Shown: in pieces, positions 12,301 to 22,432 of the stretch
How positions within the stretch are numbered: the first letter of the stretch is position 1
Layout of the letters: every line of letters begins with the position of its first letter
DNA from: Paragonimus skrjabini miyazakii
Lineage: Eukaryota > Platyhelminthes > Trematoda > Plagiorchiida > Troglotrematidae
NCBI GenBank assembly: GCA_014338405.1
Contig: JTDE01000157.1
Coordinates: 195,263-259,262 of the forward strand
DNA length: 64,000 nt
Reading direction: 5' to 3'
Translations under genes and position numbers: made by a program
Notes under the pieces: generated by a model
What the model saw: the letters and a program-made list of their open reading frames with translations, nothing else
Told to the model about the DNA's origin: nothing
Databases searched by the model: none

Positions 12301-15300
12301 TACAAGTCAGACGTGAGTTGTTGCAAAATGCTTTGTAGAATTATTTTCCAGGTGCTTTTTGGATTAATCAATCTAATGCTATTCACATGATACTCTCAAT
12401 GCGTGGTAAAGGTTTTTTAAATCTCCCAAATCTTACCGTAAGTAAAATATTCATTTGCTGAGATGGTTGACAGATACTGAACAGATTTTGCAAACAGATA
12501 GACTTCGCAACTAACCCACTTAGAAACAAGGCAAAAGACTATATTTGATTTCGCTAAAACTTGTCAGTAGTATTCGTCTTTGAAAAAAAACGAGATTTGA
12601 TATTTAGTTCACTAGTTTGTTAGTCATCTCTTTTTCCACTCCTCTCTTGGCTTCACATTAAGCACTAGGAAATTGTTTTATCTAAGCGCTTGGTCGCACT
12701 TGCTTACGTGAATAATGCTCATCTTGACTGCTCACATTGAGAGGGGACTGTACGTGTCTTGCTAAGTGTAATCGATGACTTCTGAATTGGCCTTGTCCCG
12801 AATGGATTTAGTCCTGTGGTGACCAACACAATTGCTTCATGAGAACGTGCACCTAAGCTCAAGTCTCAGTCATGGTAAAGACGTACAGTAGTGACATGAT
12901 CTAACAGGAGAGAAAGTCGAGTCTAGTGATTGGTCTCGAAATGAGTTGAGTGAGATATTCATGTGAAGGTGTAGATTGCAATCAGCTGCGAGTGGTGTTC
13001 AATTTATATTAATAAAAATTCTTGTCCATTCGTTTATAATAACGATAATAATGATAATAATATTCCTCGTGAATGGGCAAGTTGTGCAGAAGTGGGATGG
13101 GGTGCACGCTATGCTCACGTTTGTGGGGCTGACTTTCTAACAGTTAGGTGTGATGCGTCGAGTTCTGGTATGTCTATAAACTGGATGATGTAACTCTTAG
13201 TAACGTGGCTATATCCTGAGCGCGAATGATCCAGATCAGTGGGCCAACGCCTCAGTTATATAAGCAGACACACATGTACTGCCCATCAAAAGCGGCTTCC
13301 GTCGCTGCAACATGACAGACAACCAGTGCGGACGTCGCACAATTCTTTCCAACTTGGTGATGTAACCGCGCAGTGTATTTTCCCATACTTGGTATGCCAT
13401 TTCCACAGAAATCTAAAAAATCTCCTGAACTTGCAAGATTTGAAATGCCACAAGATGACTTACGCACATCTACGAATGCAGGAACATCATCTCTTCCATG
13501 ATCGATCTCAGACCCATATCATATTCACTGGAAAAATGAAGTGGGAGGCTATCTGTATACTTTCAACCGTTAAATCAGGCAGTTAGATTGCCAAAGTTTT
13601 GTAGCTTTCGCCAATCAAAACAAAAGGAAAAATATCATTGAACCCGTTGCGTAAAGAGACGAAACGAATAAGGAAATTGTCATGTAGTGAAACAAACGAT
13701 ACCGTTTTCGGACTTAACCAAAATAAGAAACAGAATGCTCTATAAACCGTTTCTCGAAAGCAACACGTAATTTTAACGATTTGAAATTGGCAACTCTTTT
13801 GTGATGGGTTCATATTAGCCTAATGAGAGATTAAGTTCTCGTTTGTAATGGCATCCCAATCAAATTTTCTGGGATACTCTGAGTGACCTGGATACGAAGG
13901 TTTGAGCAATGCGTGGCTCGAACAACTTCCCAGCCTTCTCATTTCCCACCTCTCGCCGGTTGTTTGTTCGTGATCGATCGATCACCCAGTACCTTCAGGA
14001 TAAACTGGACACAATCGGTAGGTATAATTTCCTAGATTAAGAACAACTTGGTTTGTAGAATGAAAGCTAACATCTTAGCTGAAATTTGTGGTATGAACAA
14101 AAGTGACAAAAGTATTCCTGTACGCCGTAATCTCCGGTGTTGCTTTGACTCAACAATTGAGTCGTAATCCCCACCCCCTTCTAGGTTCAAAGCACCTGTG
14201 ACTGCTTGTCTATGTCACTTTACTCATCATGAATCTGTAAACTACATAATGCCTTTGTAACTTCTAAATCGTGTGCCTGTTTCACTAACTACTTATTATT
14301 GAACGATGCATCTCCTTCTTTCTAGAACAATCAAACAACCCTACTTCATTTTGAGTTCTTTTTCCTTAGTCAACAGTCTGTTTAGGACAATGTGCCCCAT
14401 GCAATAGAGCCGGTTATTTGGATTACATTATCAAGTGCCTATTCCAGAGAGTAAGCGGACACTATGCAATCATTACTGAGCTAGAGTCATTAGTCAGTGT
14501 TGTAAGTTTGAGAAACTTAATTGCACCCACGACCACCCCTCCAAGATGGGTGTGTTACTTGATAACTTCATGCAAATAAACACAAAACAGACATGTCATG
14601 TGATGGGAAAATTTGGAGATCTACTATATTTCAAGGGTGCCACGGTCGAGGATCTTAAACGAATCGAAAATCAATAGGGTGGTTTGACCTAAATGAATTT
14701 CGGAGGTATTTTAAAATATGGTGTTTGAAAGGAGTCACCTAAGAGGACCTTCACTGTACGTGGCTAAAGTCAAAGGTAGAATATATTTCTCACCGCGGTA
14801 GGTAAAAGTTCACTCTAGTGCAAGAACGCCACAGAACATCAGCAATCCTTTGCCCTGATTTCTTAGTTCACAACACACTCAAAGACCGAAAATCGCAGCT
14901 TTCTAGTCGATGCGGTTTGAGCTAACAACCGAACTAAAAATCGATGGTTCTTTCATGGTTGTTCGAGGTGCAGAGCACTTCTCACCTGATTGGCTGATTG
15001 TTTTTCGACCGCCAACCAAACGATCGGACCGAGAATCGTAGAAATGGGATCCAACGTGACACGAGTGGTAAAAGAAAGTATGCTTTTGCAGACGGCTTTT
15101 TGTAACTGAAACGGATGTCTGCAGGAAATAATTTGGCCATTCAAATAGCGGCTACCTGCCATGGTCCACTGGACGATGGAGGAGGACGAAAAATAATCCG
15201 ATAAACATCTCAGACATGTTAATCTATGTGAAAGTAAAGGTAACTTACAATCCTCAGTTCTTTATACATTCAACTGTGATGTGTCTGCTGCACTCAAAAT

Positions 15301-18300
15301 ACGTTCCGTCGGTTGATGCCGCAGCAGCCTGTTTGAGGGACTTCGTGAACTTGTGTCTCACATAACTGTCACTTCACTACAGGCATGTTGTCCCTTCTGC
15401 GCATAATATAATATAATCGCACTCCGTACGAATTCGTTATGTGGCTATGTTTTATGAACTTCGTACTTTAGCATCATAGACATGATATTCAGTCAGACTG
15501 AATCACTGACCTTTCTTTCAAGTGTGCACATTAGTGTATTTCATATTCATACCGAGTGAAATGTGCAATTGTCCTTCACCAGGTTCCTCTAGTTTACAGT
15601 AAAATACAGTTTTCAAGCACCCTGTAGTGTTATTGAAACTTAGCCCAGATAAATTTGGTTTGTCTTTTTAATAGCAGTCCTGTGTTTCCTTGTGAATATG
15701 GTGTATTTCATAAGGTTCTGGTAGCTGGGTATCGCCTAAAGATACAATCGGTCCATGTACTCAGAAGCGTTCTTTTTAGCCTAAGAAACTAGGTGGTCTT
15801 CTTCGATGAGATACGTGAACAGAACTGATTGAGCTACACACGAACCAAATACACATTTTCGTGACTGTTTGCATGAGAGTAACTACGTGAAGAACCTTGA
15901 ATTCTGATATTTCTTTCTTGTGTTATGATAATCATATAGGATCTAGCAAAACGTGACACACAAGAAATCGTGAAACTTGTAAGATGATTTGTAAATTTTA
16001 ACATTAAGAGTGAATACTAGGCTCCACAACCGTGTAGGTTTAATAACCATTGTGTTACACTAGCAGGGTTTAATGTTTCCTTGCAATAGATTGGCCGTAG
16101 TTGATGTATGACCCCGGAAGCTGTGATAATCGAATAACGTTCCGATGGTAGATCACGCAAGGATTGTACAAGCTCACTGTGATTAGTGCAGCTCGAAAAG
16201 GTGGCTGTTCACTGAGAGACGTACGACAATAAAACTTCAAGTCACGATGCATTCTATGGTCGAAAAGTCACGCATAACAGTACCGACGTCGGTGATACTG
16301 ACTGCCCATTACAAATTTCTGCCACTGCAACATAACAGACCGCTAAAACTGACGTTACTTATCGTTCTTTGCATGCAACCATCTTACGCATTGTGTTTGA
16401 CATCAAAGGTACATGTTTTGATTTTCATAATTGAAATTTAGGACATGTTTCTGCATGAACGTCTGTTGACGATCTACATATCAATCGATTTCGTGAGTTA
16501 CGCCTAACTTTGAAGGCCCAACCAAGCACATTTGTGATTAAGCTGAATTTAGTCGGTCAAGCGGCCGTCGGTGGATCTGGCTGATGTCGGATAAGGAACT
16601 GAATTCGTAGCGAAACACCGACATACTTCAGTCAGGTAAATCAAATCACTGTGTAGCCAGCGGTTGTGTGGTTCAAATGTGTACCTGACTTTCCTCCAGC
16701 AGCACATTATTGTGAGTAACACCAATCACTTGTCTTACAGTAAAGGGCAGCTTAGCATCAAAAGAATTATACAGAATACCTTCTAAATTATAACCCCAGC
16801 AACAGTGTTTGAAATCAACGCCGGAGCTCCGGAGGCCTATTGCAGCCGGAAGATATATTATGCTGGAGCTAGAATGAAGCACTTCGATCTTTAATCGAGA
16901 ACCTCGTTGATGATGTAACGCCAAACTTGAGGCAGTCTACACTGAACGTCATGAACTACCCTTTGTAAACAACGGGTATTGACTCAGTGGTTTGTTATTT
17001 TATCTGAATACGAGAACGTGAAACATATTTGGACAGTAGCACGCGTCGCATCAAACGGGACCAAATGAGTTCCTTATGGATTCATTCAGCATGACACTTT
17101 TCAACATAACTTTTACCTAAACCGACTTTGTCCGGTGGGAAATGTCACAGCAGCCTCTTGGCCTTCCAATTGTGTCTTGACCGAATCCACACATTCGTAT
17201 ACCCAATCGTTAGTTTTGTTTAGAAACTGAAATCACATCAAGTTTCAGACAGACACTTTGTCTCAGCATATCTTTATGTTCCTGGTTCAGTGAATCATCC
17301 TCCCATTTTCGGAAATTGCTAATGTTCGTGTATCCTACCCAAATACCCGTTCTAAACTCAACGCAGACTTCCCAGTCGTACGCATCTATCCCTCTGAACC
17401 TCGGCAAAAACTCAACTGCAAACTCCGATTGTTTTGCTCTTTTCTGGCTAATCCACCGGTGACAGAAACTATGGTCTCGTGGTCATCGAATCAGACCGGT
17501 GCCATCACTGCAACCACACCTGGGTGAGTTTTTGCTTAGCGACAGCTGAGCCTTAAAATTTGCTTTTTGAACGATTTGTGTAAACATTTCTGCCCTCTGT
17601 TTATAATGAAGAAACCGACAGGTGCTAGCCAGGTAACCGATGAGAATGTAACTAAATCCCTTGATTCTTTCTAATTAAAACAGCTATACCAATCCGCTCT
17701 TTTGTATATGCCTCCTAATCTCGTTCAGTCGTGTACTAGCATACATATATGCAGTGCCGAATCAGTCTTAATTCTGACTACTGCGCTACAAGTTCCATGA
17801 AATCAAGTTATTTAACAGCACCCTGGAATAGTGAGAAGATGTGAAGTAATTGCTTTTGGGGCATACATCACTACTAGTCGCAGTAGTTTTTACGTTCTGG
17901 TATGTGATTTGAATTCTAAAGGAAATGAAATCTCGAAATATGCTAATTAAAGGGTTTACGTGGCTTGAGAGGCACGATGTCTGAGAGAGCGGGGACCCCG
18001 GAGGTTATGTGTATTTTTATGAACACACATGTGCTGGCACTAGTGGTTAGGTGCACATCTTGACACGGCCAGTAGTTCACCACTGGAATGTGAACAGGTT
18101 TCTGTGGCCACCCGGTTTTTTGAAGAGACGAATGACGCGGTGCTGATTGTGTTTTATTTAAGAGCGGGTCGAACTCTATCTGATAAAGCAAGATTATGAG
18201 AAAGATTAGAAGGCAAACCATGACGCCTAGCACAGAACTAACAACACTGTCAAAAATGGAGTCAAACACTAAACAAACTAACTGGACAGATGACAGGATA

Positions 18301-21300
18301 GATTAGGTGGTTAAATACTTGGATCACATCGAGTCTTGGAGCCGTCTGGTTGTGTGCAGTTAACCTATTGGAGTCGGGTAAGAGTACGTCTATCGGTCAG
18401 AAACAATGTCCAACCAGGGCACTGTTGAATCACCTAACCAAACCGGTAGCCATACTTGACACCCCGGTCTTTTCCGTGGTGAGGGTGATCTGCCTTCCAC
18501 TCTCTTTTACTGTAAGCGATCACGCTAGCTTTATGGGGTTCGTGTTGAAGTATAGCACCAGCACCCGAGATATCTCAATGTGAACATTCAGGAAAAACGC
18601 CACAGGGTGCATTGTTATCTAGTCTTGCATATCCGCTCCCCCAAGGTAATCTACAAGCTGTGAGGAAACCGGAAAATTACATACATTGAACGTACATACC
18701 TCACAACATTTTAGTAGGGAAAGTACCTATATGACCGTTGATTGGCCAAGAATTCATTTAACCAAGAACAAAACCGATCGTCAAAGGGACGCTTGTAGAC
18801 TGAGTTCCATGGGCATAACCCCATTAGGAAAACATGGTTACACAAGACTTTCATCGCCATTGTTATTGTCTTCAATCTTTTGGACCTGCTGAATTAATTG
18901 TCAATAACCCTTACTTTTGTTCTCTTTCCGGGAACATGGGAAGTTTAAGCCAAATGGTATAATTTATATAAAGCTGAATAATTGCACACAGTGCGACGCC
19001 GAGCTCTGATTAAAACTGGCAAACTGTATCCCTTTAAGATCTTAATTGGTTAAATTATTCTGGTCTTCTTCAGAACTAATGGTACCGGTTACATATCTAC
19101 ATACTTACGTAACTGACCCCAAACCTGACCACGTGGTCTTGCGGTTTAAGCTGCCGTTTGTTATAACAGTTATGTGAAGCACTCCGGAGGAAGTATTCTA
19201 TAGGAAAACATACCATAGAAAATAGAATTGCCATGAACAATTGGTACTCCGCTAAATAGGACATTTTGCTCCGTCGGTCAACGTGCCCAACCAATGATTT
19301 GAGTGGTCACGTGAATTTGTGCCCGAATCCACTAGTTTTTATCTCAAGGAGCAGTCATGATTTAGGTTACCCATGTTCTTTTCGTTGGCTGACGGTTTTA
19401 TGGATTTACTCAATTGTTAGTTGCTTCCGTGATTAGTACCTGCTATGGTAACTGCACAGCTGATATTAGCAGTACATGGCTTATTCCTTGTAGACTGCAT
19501 ATTCTGTCAATCGACCGAGTGATTATATACTTTGGATTTTTCAAGAAACTCCAGATTGCTCAACTGATTCACGTGTTTGGTAGAGGTAATTGTCAAAAAC
19601 GCTCAAGCCAACCATAGCATGTAGAAAATAAAGATGTTTTCTAACTGTAAAGTAGGATGAACTGTCTTTACATAGGTTACGAAAAAGCAGCAAAATCTTG
19701 AAATTATATTCATGTTCAGCTGCATAATCACAAACTCACGCTCCATAAAAAATTCCGACCTCGTTTAAGTTTATTATGTAGGAATGGTTAAACATGGACC
19801 TAAGTTCCCAACCACCATTGCTTAGTGGGCAGTAGCATTTAACTGTGTCAAGCAGATCACTAGTCCAAATGTTGCTGCCACTATAGTCTCTACCTGATAA
19901 GTTCAGACAAGGAAAAAACCGCTCATGTAGTGTGGACTTAAAGATACTCGTCGTTAGTCATTAACTCAGACTATTGTTGTTGTTTTTGCACACCAGTCAC
20001 AGGTGAAAGTAGTTTTCTTTTTCAAACAAACTTTACGGACGCTCCACTCTACGGAAAGTTATTATACACCGTAGCGTTGTATCTTAGTATCTTGTGATCT
20101 ACTGTTGGTCAGTAGTTATCAGTTTTTAGTCGGCATCTTCATGCAATCCTGCTTTACCTAAGATCTTCGGTTTAACCTTTTTAGTCAGTGACTAACCAAC
20201 AAACCACGATATCCTTACCGACCTTGAGCTCAGTCTGCACTACGGCCTACGAAACTTGGTACCTCTAAAGAGAAATCTGCTATTTCTGTCAGAACATATG
20301 GCTTGTTAAACGTGAGAGAGTAGTGAGAAATTTGTCCATGGAATACACCATTGTGCTGGATACAGCATACGCACCTCGACGAATTGGGGCGTGATACGAG
20401 ACAAACGTACTGTTTATGTGCTTTCTCTCTATGTGAACCAACTGGGGGATAGCAACTGATGGCTACAGACTAAAAAGTGCAGATCACGGGTTAAATATCG
20501 GTAGTCATAGGAAGGGGAGACAATCATTAAAAAACGGATATTTCAACACCAAAATCTGTAGCTTAGAATTTCAATGTCTGATTGCAGTTTATCATTATTT
20601 CTCATCTTTATCCGAATCGCCAGCTGAATTCCGGCACTCATACATGTGATGAGAGCGTGCTCATCATCACTCGCCTAATCTCGCATTTAGCATGACCGAA
20701 TCATTGCTTCTAATCTATTAGTTTTGACCGCTTTTAAGTAACATTCAAATTGCTAGATCACCTCGCTACCTTGCAGTCGGCTGAGAAAGATGTCTGACTT
20801 GCAACGCTATATCCAGTATGGTCAGTCGGTGTCTTCAGCTACACCGACTGGTGCGAATGAATAAATGTACCTTGTGCAAAACAGCCCTACTAATATTGTG
20901 CTCTGTTATGGTTAAACCAGCAGGTTAGCAAATGGTCATGTGCGCTTAGTTCAGAATCTGTCGATTCAACCACAACGGTAGAGAGCAGATAACACAGTTG
21001 AGTATATGCACGGTCAAGCAAACTGATTACAGGCCCAAATAACGATGCGACACCCACTAACAAGTGACTGTAGTGTATCGTGTTGAAGGTCAAAACCACC
21101 ACTGAAAATCGCCAAAAGGAAACGACCAGTGTCTTCAAACCGAACAACACAATTAACAGGAAGGTCTTGATAATAAGAACTGAACCCTAACAACGAAAAC
21201 CCCCGTATACAAAACATTCGTTCTGGAGACAGCCGGCAAGATAGCTGTGTTTACAATTCCTGGACTGCTTTCTCAAAGTCAAACTCTTGATAAGAAAGGT

Positions 21301-22432
21301 TTTTTCTCTGATGTGTTGCTGTTCATTGGCTACTGTCTCCCAGACTGACGTGAGTGATTATCTGGACGAGAAATATAAACGAACCACAATTGTTGTTCTT
21401 AAACGAAACGGGAAAATCGGAACAAACGTATGTAAATAATGGCATGTTTTCGGTAGTCCATCTCGAGGCCGGTATAACTGTAGAGAGGCAACAGTGTCAG
21501 ATCTAGATATCGATCTGACAGATAAACTTGATTGTTGGCTAAACAATTGATGATGCCTTAATTCGTCCATCAGTCGAACCACGCAGATCGGTCATTAACC
21601 CGGTCCAGTTGGGACCAAAGTAGACGTAGTGCTTGAGCAAATCATATTCTGTATAATATTGTGTTAGTCAACCAGATCTAGATGGCACTGGCGACGTACT
21701 ACTCTCGACCTCACGACCATTAACAGACTGTCACTACGCGTATATTGAACACTGAGGTAATTTTTCCACGTGTACAGCTCAGCTGTGAGGAAAATAAATG
21801 TTTACTTCATTCCGCGTATCACATTATGGGCACTAAACAAGTATCATTGTTTTATGAATTGGTTGTTCAAGTGCGACGAAGGGAATCCAATACGACATTT
21901 GCAAAACCGTTACTTGTATGTGATAAGTGTCAAAATTGTATAGAGTTATACAGACACATGATCAAATCTCCTCTGAGTGAGTACAGTCTTGAATGAATGT
22001 CACGAACCTGTCCGAACGCGTATGATGTGTCTTAAATAGGCTAACTGATATCAGCAGACCTATGTCTGATAGGTTATACAAGTAAAAGACAATTCATCTA
22101 GCTTGCCATTCAAACTCATCTAAGGGTTGGCAATCGTGTTACTCTATGGTGCGTTTATTCACTTAAGTCTGGGAGTATCAACCTGCCGTATTTAGCCATC
22201 TGAGAGATCATTTAACTACTTTTACAGAAAAACATTATTCTAACGTATATTCTTTTTCTCATGACTTGTTTGTTCATTTATAACAGAAGAAAAATTCAGT
22301 ATCTGAACGCTGGACTCACTCGTCACCTGGTGCTTGATTTACAGTCGGTCAGTGCTGCAGATATAGGACAGACTTTCACGTGCACAGCCACAAATGTGTT
22401 CGGAACAGCCAGCGCATCAGTGGTTGTTATGG
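3176..22432 (+). CDS. Three-Ig-domain cell adhesion protein, partial (7 exons; 5' and 3' ends not found)
   Basis: Exons 3176-3351, 3394-3515, 8411-8520, 10813-10979, 12201-12312, 17367-17523 and 22287-22432 join to 990 nt (about 330 codons) with no stop and with matching phase at all six junctions. The product holds three Ig domains, each with a B-strand Cys, a C-strand Trp and an F-strand Cys. Domain 1 is V-set-like and domains 2-3 are I-set-like. Architecture and spacing suit the lachesin / IgLON / neurotrimin-type neuronal surface proteins, which act in homophilic or heterophilic adhesion at the plasma membrane; orthology is inferred only. N-glycosylation sequons NET, NKT (before domain 1) and NQT (domain 3) fit an extracellular protein. 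The signal peptide and the membrane anchor (GPI or transmembrane) are not in these exons. All long introns (1.2-5.1 kb) contain repeat debris, and one intron is only 42 nt. Confidence 0.9.
3352..3393 (+). other. 42-nt mini-intron in Ig domain 1
   Basis: Donor gtatct and acceptor ctgtttcag bound a 42-base A+T-rich intron with in-frame stops. Its removal joins the B-strand half of Ig 1 directly to the C-strand Trp. Introns this short are known in schistosomes and other flatworms, particularly toward the 5' end of genes, beside introns of several kilobases. Confidence 0.85.
3394..3515 (+). CDS. Ig gene exon B: middle of Ig domain 1
   Basis: Phase-0 start after cag at 3391-3393, donor gtactc at 3516. 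It encodes ILWRRDNLL with the C-strand Trp at 3400-3402, then a charged C'-D region (GLMSRDMSRWKVGQG) typical of V-set-like N-terminal Ig domains. It ends with two bases (AG) that make Arg with the first base of the exon at 8411. Confidence 0.87.
3516..8410 (+). other. Intron of the Ig gene (4.9 kb)
   Basis: No supportable gene. A short (ATGATA)-like repeat lies at 4277-4295. A minus-strand open stretch at 5542-5769 (75 codons) looks repeat-derived, without a recognised domain. The acceptor tgaaaag at 8410 is purine-rich and weak, but the exon after it is secure from its content. Confidence 0.6.
8411..8520 (+). CDS. Ig gene exon C: end of Ig domain 1
   Basis: It encodes LEIMSLDITYEGIYTCEC, the E-F strand signature of an Ig domain with Tyr at 8451-8453 and the F-strand Cys at 8457-8459, then the G strand (SARIQRILRVF). 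Donor gtatgt begins at 8521. The exon starts with one base and ends with one base (g) that completes Ala with the next exon. The Asp/Gly pair of the usual DxGxYxC motif is changed to Tyr-Glu-Gly-Ile-Tyr. Confidence 0.9.
8521..10812 (+). other. Intron of the Ig gene (2.3 kb)
   Basis: No gene is supported. The segment 9254-9345 resembles 27576-27660 (see repeat entries). The acceptor is a good pyrimidine tract, ccccgtttctcttctag. Confidence 0.6.
9254..9345 (+). repeat. Dispersed repeat, copy 1
   Basis: The core 'tcgtttggtgataaaccgtt' with flanking 'atgatgtc' and 'tgcaac' recurs in the same order at 27576-27660 ('tcgtctggtgatgaaacgtt'). It is probably part of an interspersed element; the family was not recognised. 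Confidence 0.5.
10813..10979 (+). CDS. Ig gene exon D: first half of Ig domain 2
   Basis: It encodes the linker AQPAIVHHLS, then a classic I-set start: NNPVVLDCAAEGIPTPFIYW, with B-strand Cys, the Gly-x-Pro-x-Pro turn and C-strand Trp. Two bases complete the split codon; the exon ends on a codon boundary at Asn with donor gtgagt at 10980. The open frame continues only three codons past the donor, to a tag/taa stop. Confidence 0.93.
10980..12200 (+). other. Intron of the Ig gene (1.2 kb) carrying a SINE foldback
   Basis: Between donor gtgagt and acceptor tcctttgcag. The main content is the inverted repeat at 11658-11837, described separately; the rest shows no coding signal. Confidence 0.7.
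11658..11837. repeat. 180-bp foldback: two SINE tails in inverted orientation
   Basis: Two arms of about 90 bases meet at 11748/11749 with essentially no loop. The inner 60 bases per arm are nearly perfect complements ('cgcattcccatagact' against 'agtctatgggaatgcg'); the outer 30 are weaker. The arm sequence equals the 3' tail of the tRNA-derived SINE seen at 35761-35820 and 12976-13010, so the structure is two SINE tails joined head-to-head with the tRNA heads missing. Transcribed within the Ig gene intron, it could form a long RNA hairpin. Confidence 0.88.
12201..12312 (+). CDS. Ig gene exon E: second half of Ig domain 2
   Basis: Acceptor tttgcag, phase-0 start at Gly. It encodes IRFDAVQADDAGEYVCFAES, a canonical I-set DAGEYVC motif with Tyr corner and F-strand Cys, then the G strand (WRVQLQVR). 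Donor gtgagt begins at 12313; one base (c) is left to complete the next codon. Confidence 0.93.
12795..13010 (+). mobile_element. tRNA-derived SINE, plus-strand copy
   Basis: An A-box-like stretch at about 12806-12823 and a B-box-like agctcaagtct at 12856-12866 lie inside a segment ('attgcttcatgagaacgtg') matching the reverse complement of the copy at 35761-35980. The tail at 12976-13008 (tgcaatcagctgcgagtggtgttcaa, split here by substitutions) matches the tail of that copy. It is moderately diverged, and its sense matches the host gene. Confidence 0.65.
13036..13072. repeat. ATA/GATAATAAT-rich simple repeat
   Basis: Short imperfect trinucleotide tract of ataacgataataatgataa type, directly downstream of the SINE. 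It may derive from the SINE's A+T-rich tail. Confidence 0.6.
13276..13350 (+). repeat. Dispersed repeat pair, member 1
   Basis: 'actgcccat...ctgcaacatgacagac' here aligns in order with 16298-16371 ('actgcccat...ctgcaacataacagac'). Family not recognised. Confidence 0.5.
16298..16371 (+). repeat. Dispersed repeat pair, member 2
   Basis: Partner of 13276-13350, same orientation, about 3 kb apart in the same intron. Confidence 0.5.
17367..17523 (+). CDS. Ig gene exon F: first half of Ig domain 3
   Basis: Chosen acceptor aacgcag (ends 17366) gives HFPVVRIYPSEPRQK at the domain 2/3 boundary and keeps phase with the previous exon; a second acceptor at cccag (17374) would also keep frame but removes part of the linker. 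The exon encodes LRLFCSFLANPP with B-strand Cys, then TMVSWSSNQTG with C-strand Trp and an N-glycosylation sequon. Donor gtgagt begins at 17524. It ends with two bases (GG). Confidence 0.9.
17524..22286 (+). other. Intron of the Ig gene (4.8 kb)
   Basis: No supportable feature. An 83-codon open frame at 21745-21996 has no splice context or recognised motif. A minus-strand frame at 17943-18269 has a hydrophobic N-terminus but lies in repeat-like DNA. Neither is called. Confidence 0.55.
22287..22432 (+). CDS. Ig gene exon G: second half of Ig domain 3
   Basis: Acceptor tttataacag; the first base completes Gly. It encodes LVLDLQSVSAADIGQTFTC with the F-strand Cys (Phe replaces the usual Tyr two residues before it), then ATNVFGTASASVVVM, the canonical I-set A-N-x-x-G F-G turn and G strand. 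Donor gtaatt begins at 22433, leaving one base. The next exon must therefore start with two bases of a split codon. Confidence 0.92.

Larger units (their letters stand above)
12313..17366 (+). other. Intron of the Ig gene (5.1 kb)
   Basis: Holds a SINE (12795-13010), a simple repeat (13036-13072) and a dispersed repeat pair (13276-13350 and 16298-16371). Nothing else is recognisable. Confidence 0.6.

Noticed and set aside
17943..18269. Minus-strand 108-codon frame with a hydrophobic start
   Set aside because: It lies in an intron of the plus-strand Ig gene, in repeat-like DNA, with no recognised domain after the hydrophobic stretch.
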